A DNA stretch of 39,701 nt from a virus, in the IMG/VR virus record IMGVR_UViG_3300017788_000069, positions 1 through 39,701 of that record; one strand, 5' to 3'. A model generated the notes under the pieces. It had not been told where the DNA came from. It searched no databases and saw only the letters and a list, made by a program, of their open reading frames with translations. Position 1 is the first letter of the stretch. The number at the start of each line of letters is the position of its first letter. Of this stretch, positions 39,272 through 39,701 are shown one piece after another. Made by a program: the position numbers and the translations under genes.

Positions 39272-39701
39272 ATGCCTACATTGCGGCAGATGCAGCGGCT
39301 TTTTTCAGCCGCTGCGCGGATCGCGCGGCCGCGGCGTGGCGACGGGCTGGCCGCCCTTGCCGAGGGCCTCCCGCGCGATCGCGTCGGGCATCTGGGTGCG
39401 CGGCGGCCCTACGAAAAACCCGCCGCGCACCCGGACGGGTCGATCGGCGAGATGTGCTCATGCGAACGCTGCCGCGAGCGCGGCGTCACGCCGGACGCGC
39501 GGCGATGGCTCGACCGGATGGCTCGCCGGTTTGGGCCAAACGCCGACTTGCAGGAAGTGCTGCGGCATTTTCAGCAAGAACAGGGCCAGCCTGAACAGGG
39601 CCAGCCGGGTCAGGGCCAGCCGGGTCAGGGCCAGCCGGGTCAGGGCCAGCCGGGTCAGGGCCAGCCGGGTCAGGGCCAGCCGGGTCAGGGCCAGCCGGGT
39701 C
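39272..39701 (+). CDS. 5' part of a putative AAA+ partner protein (3' end outside window)
   Basis: The ATG has GGAGG 12 bases upstream and the frame stays open to the right edge, giving at least 143 residues. The N-terminal part is Arg/Ala-rich and helical; residues about 66-72 contain C-S-C-E-R-C, a possible metal site. From about residue 100 it becomes Gln/Gly/Pro-rich and enters perfect five-residue QGQPG repeats. Such linkers are seen in CobT/VWA-type partners of MoxR/CobS ATPases, but the VWA domain itself would be beyond this window, so the pairing is an inference from position. Confidence 0.65.
   Translation, partial: MPTLRQMQRLFSAAARIARPRRGDGLAALAEGLPRDRVGHLGARRPYEKPAAHPDGSIGEMCSCERCRERGVTPDARRWLDRMARRFGPNADLQEVLRHFQQEQGQPEQGQPGQGQPGQGQPGQGQPGQGQPGQGQPGQGQPG
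39596..39700 (+). repeat. Seven perfect 15-bp tandem repeats
   Basis: Seven identical copies of CAGGGCCAGCCGGGT run from 39596 to 39700, after one diverged copy at 39581-39595. Each encodes Gln-Gly-Gln-Pro-Gly in frame. The window ends one base into an eighth copy, so the true copy number is unknown and could be affected by assembly. Confidence 0.95.

Noticed and set aside
39581-39701. CRISPR-like array at the right edge
   Set aside because: The units are contiguous 15-bp repeats without spacers and encode an in-frame pentapeptide.

Overview
The window looks like part of the genome of a large tailed phage (Caudoviricetes, probably jumbo-phage scale). All supportable genes lie on the + strand, most are packed with ATGA-type or few-base overlaps, and there is a recognisable capsid block (prohead-protease-like protein, acidic scaffold-like protein, decoration-like protein, probable HK97-type major capsid protein) together with a phage-encoded multisubunit-type RNA polymerase. 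PhoH, an actin-like ATPase, a lone tRNA-Asn and many small membrane proteins fit a large phage. The host cannot be named from the sequence.

Layout. 1-1673: 3' part of a long Pro/Ala-rich, Gly-rich protein whose reading frame is open to the left edge. 1698-6964: PhoH, a PD-(D/E)XK-like nuclease, a ferritin-like protein, tRNA-Asn(GTT), small ORFs, a zinc-knuckle protein, a HAD phosphatase-like protein, an actin-like ATPase, a terminator and a degenerate GDPD-like protein. 6995-7230: a compact candidate structured RNA closed by a 17-bp helix. 7245-16547: mostly small membrane, exported or virion-type proteins, including a holin-like protein, a 2H phosphoesterase-like protein, a matrixin protease with an MMP-style cysteine switch and a papain-like protease. 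16571-23883: RNA polymerase in two pieces. The first (1461 aa) fuses beta to the N-terminal half of beta'; the second (653 aa) is the C-terminal half of beta'. Two small genes lie between them. 23949-35874: virion structure and capsid genes. 35872-39701: a GC-richer block in which transcription units have their own promoter-like element (TAAATAAA-like box, CGGCATAT core) and strong hairpin terminators. It carries two unknown small proteins, a roughly 1.07-kb gene-free highly folded segment that I interpret as a giant structured RNA, a MoxR/CobS-type AAA+ ATPase, and the start of a partner gene that runs off the right edge inside perfect 15-bp repeats.

How it fits together. The polymerase probably transcribes part of the phage genome. 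The repeated promoter element could be read by it or by the host enzyme; the sequence does not decide this. The proteases, holin-like protein and small membrane proteins could serve entry or lysis. The AAA+ protein and its neighbour look like a MoxR-VWA or CobS-CobT type pair, although the VWA part, if present, lies outside the window.

The most interesting items are the fused and re-split RNA polymerase that lacks the beta' zinc-binding segment, the ~1.07-kb structured RNA unit, the 231-nt RNA with a 17-bp closing helix, the promoter family, and the cysteine-switch matrixin.
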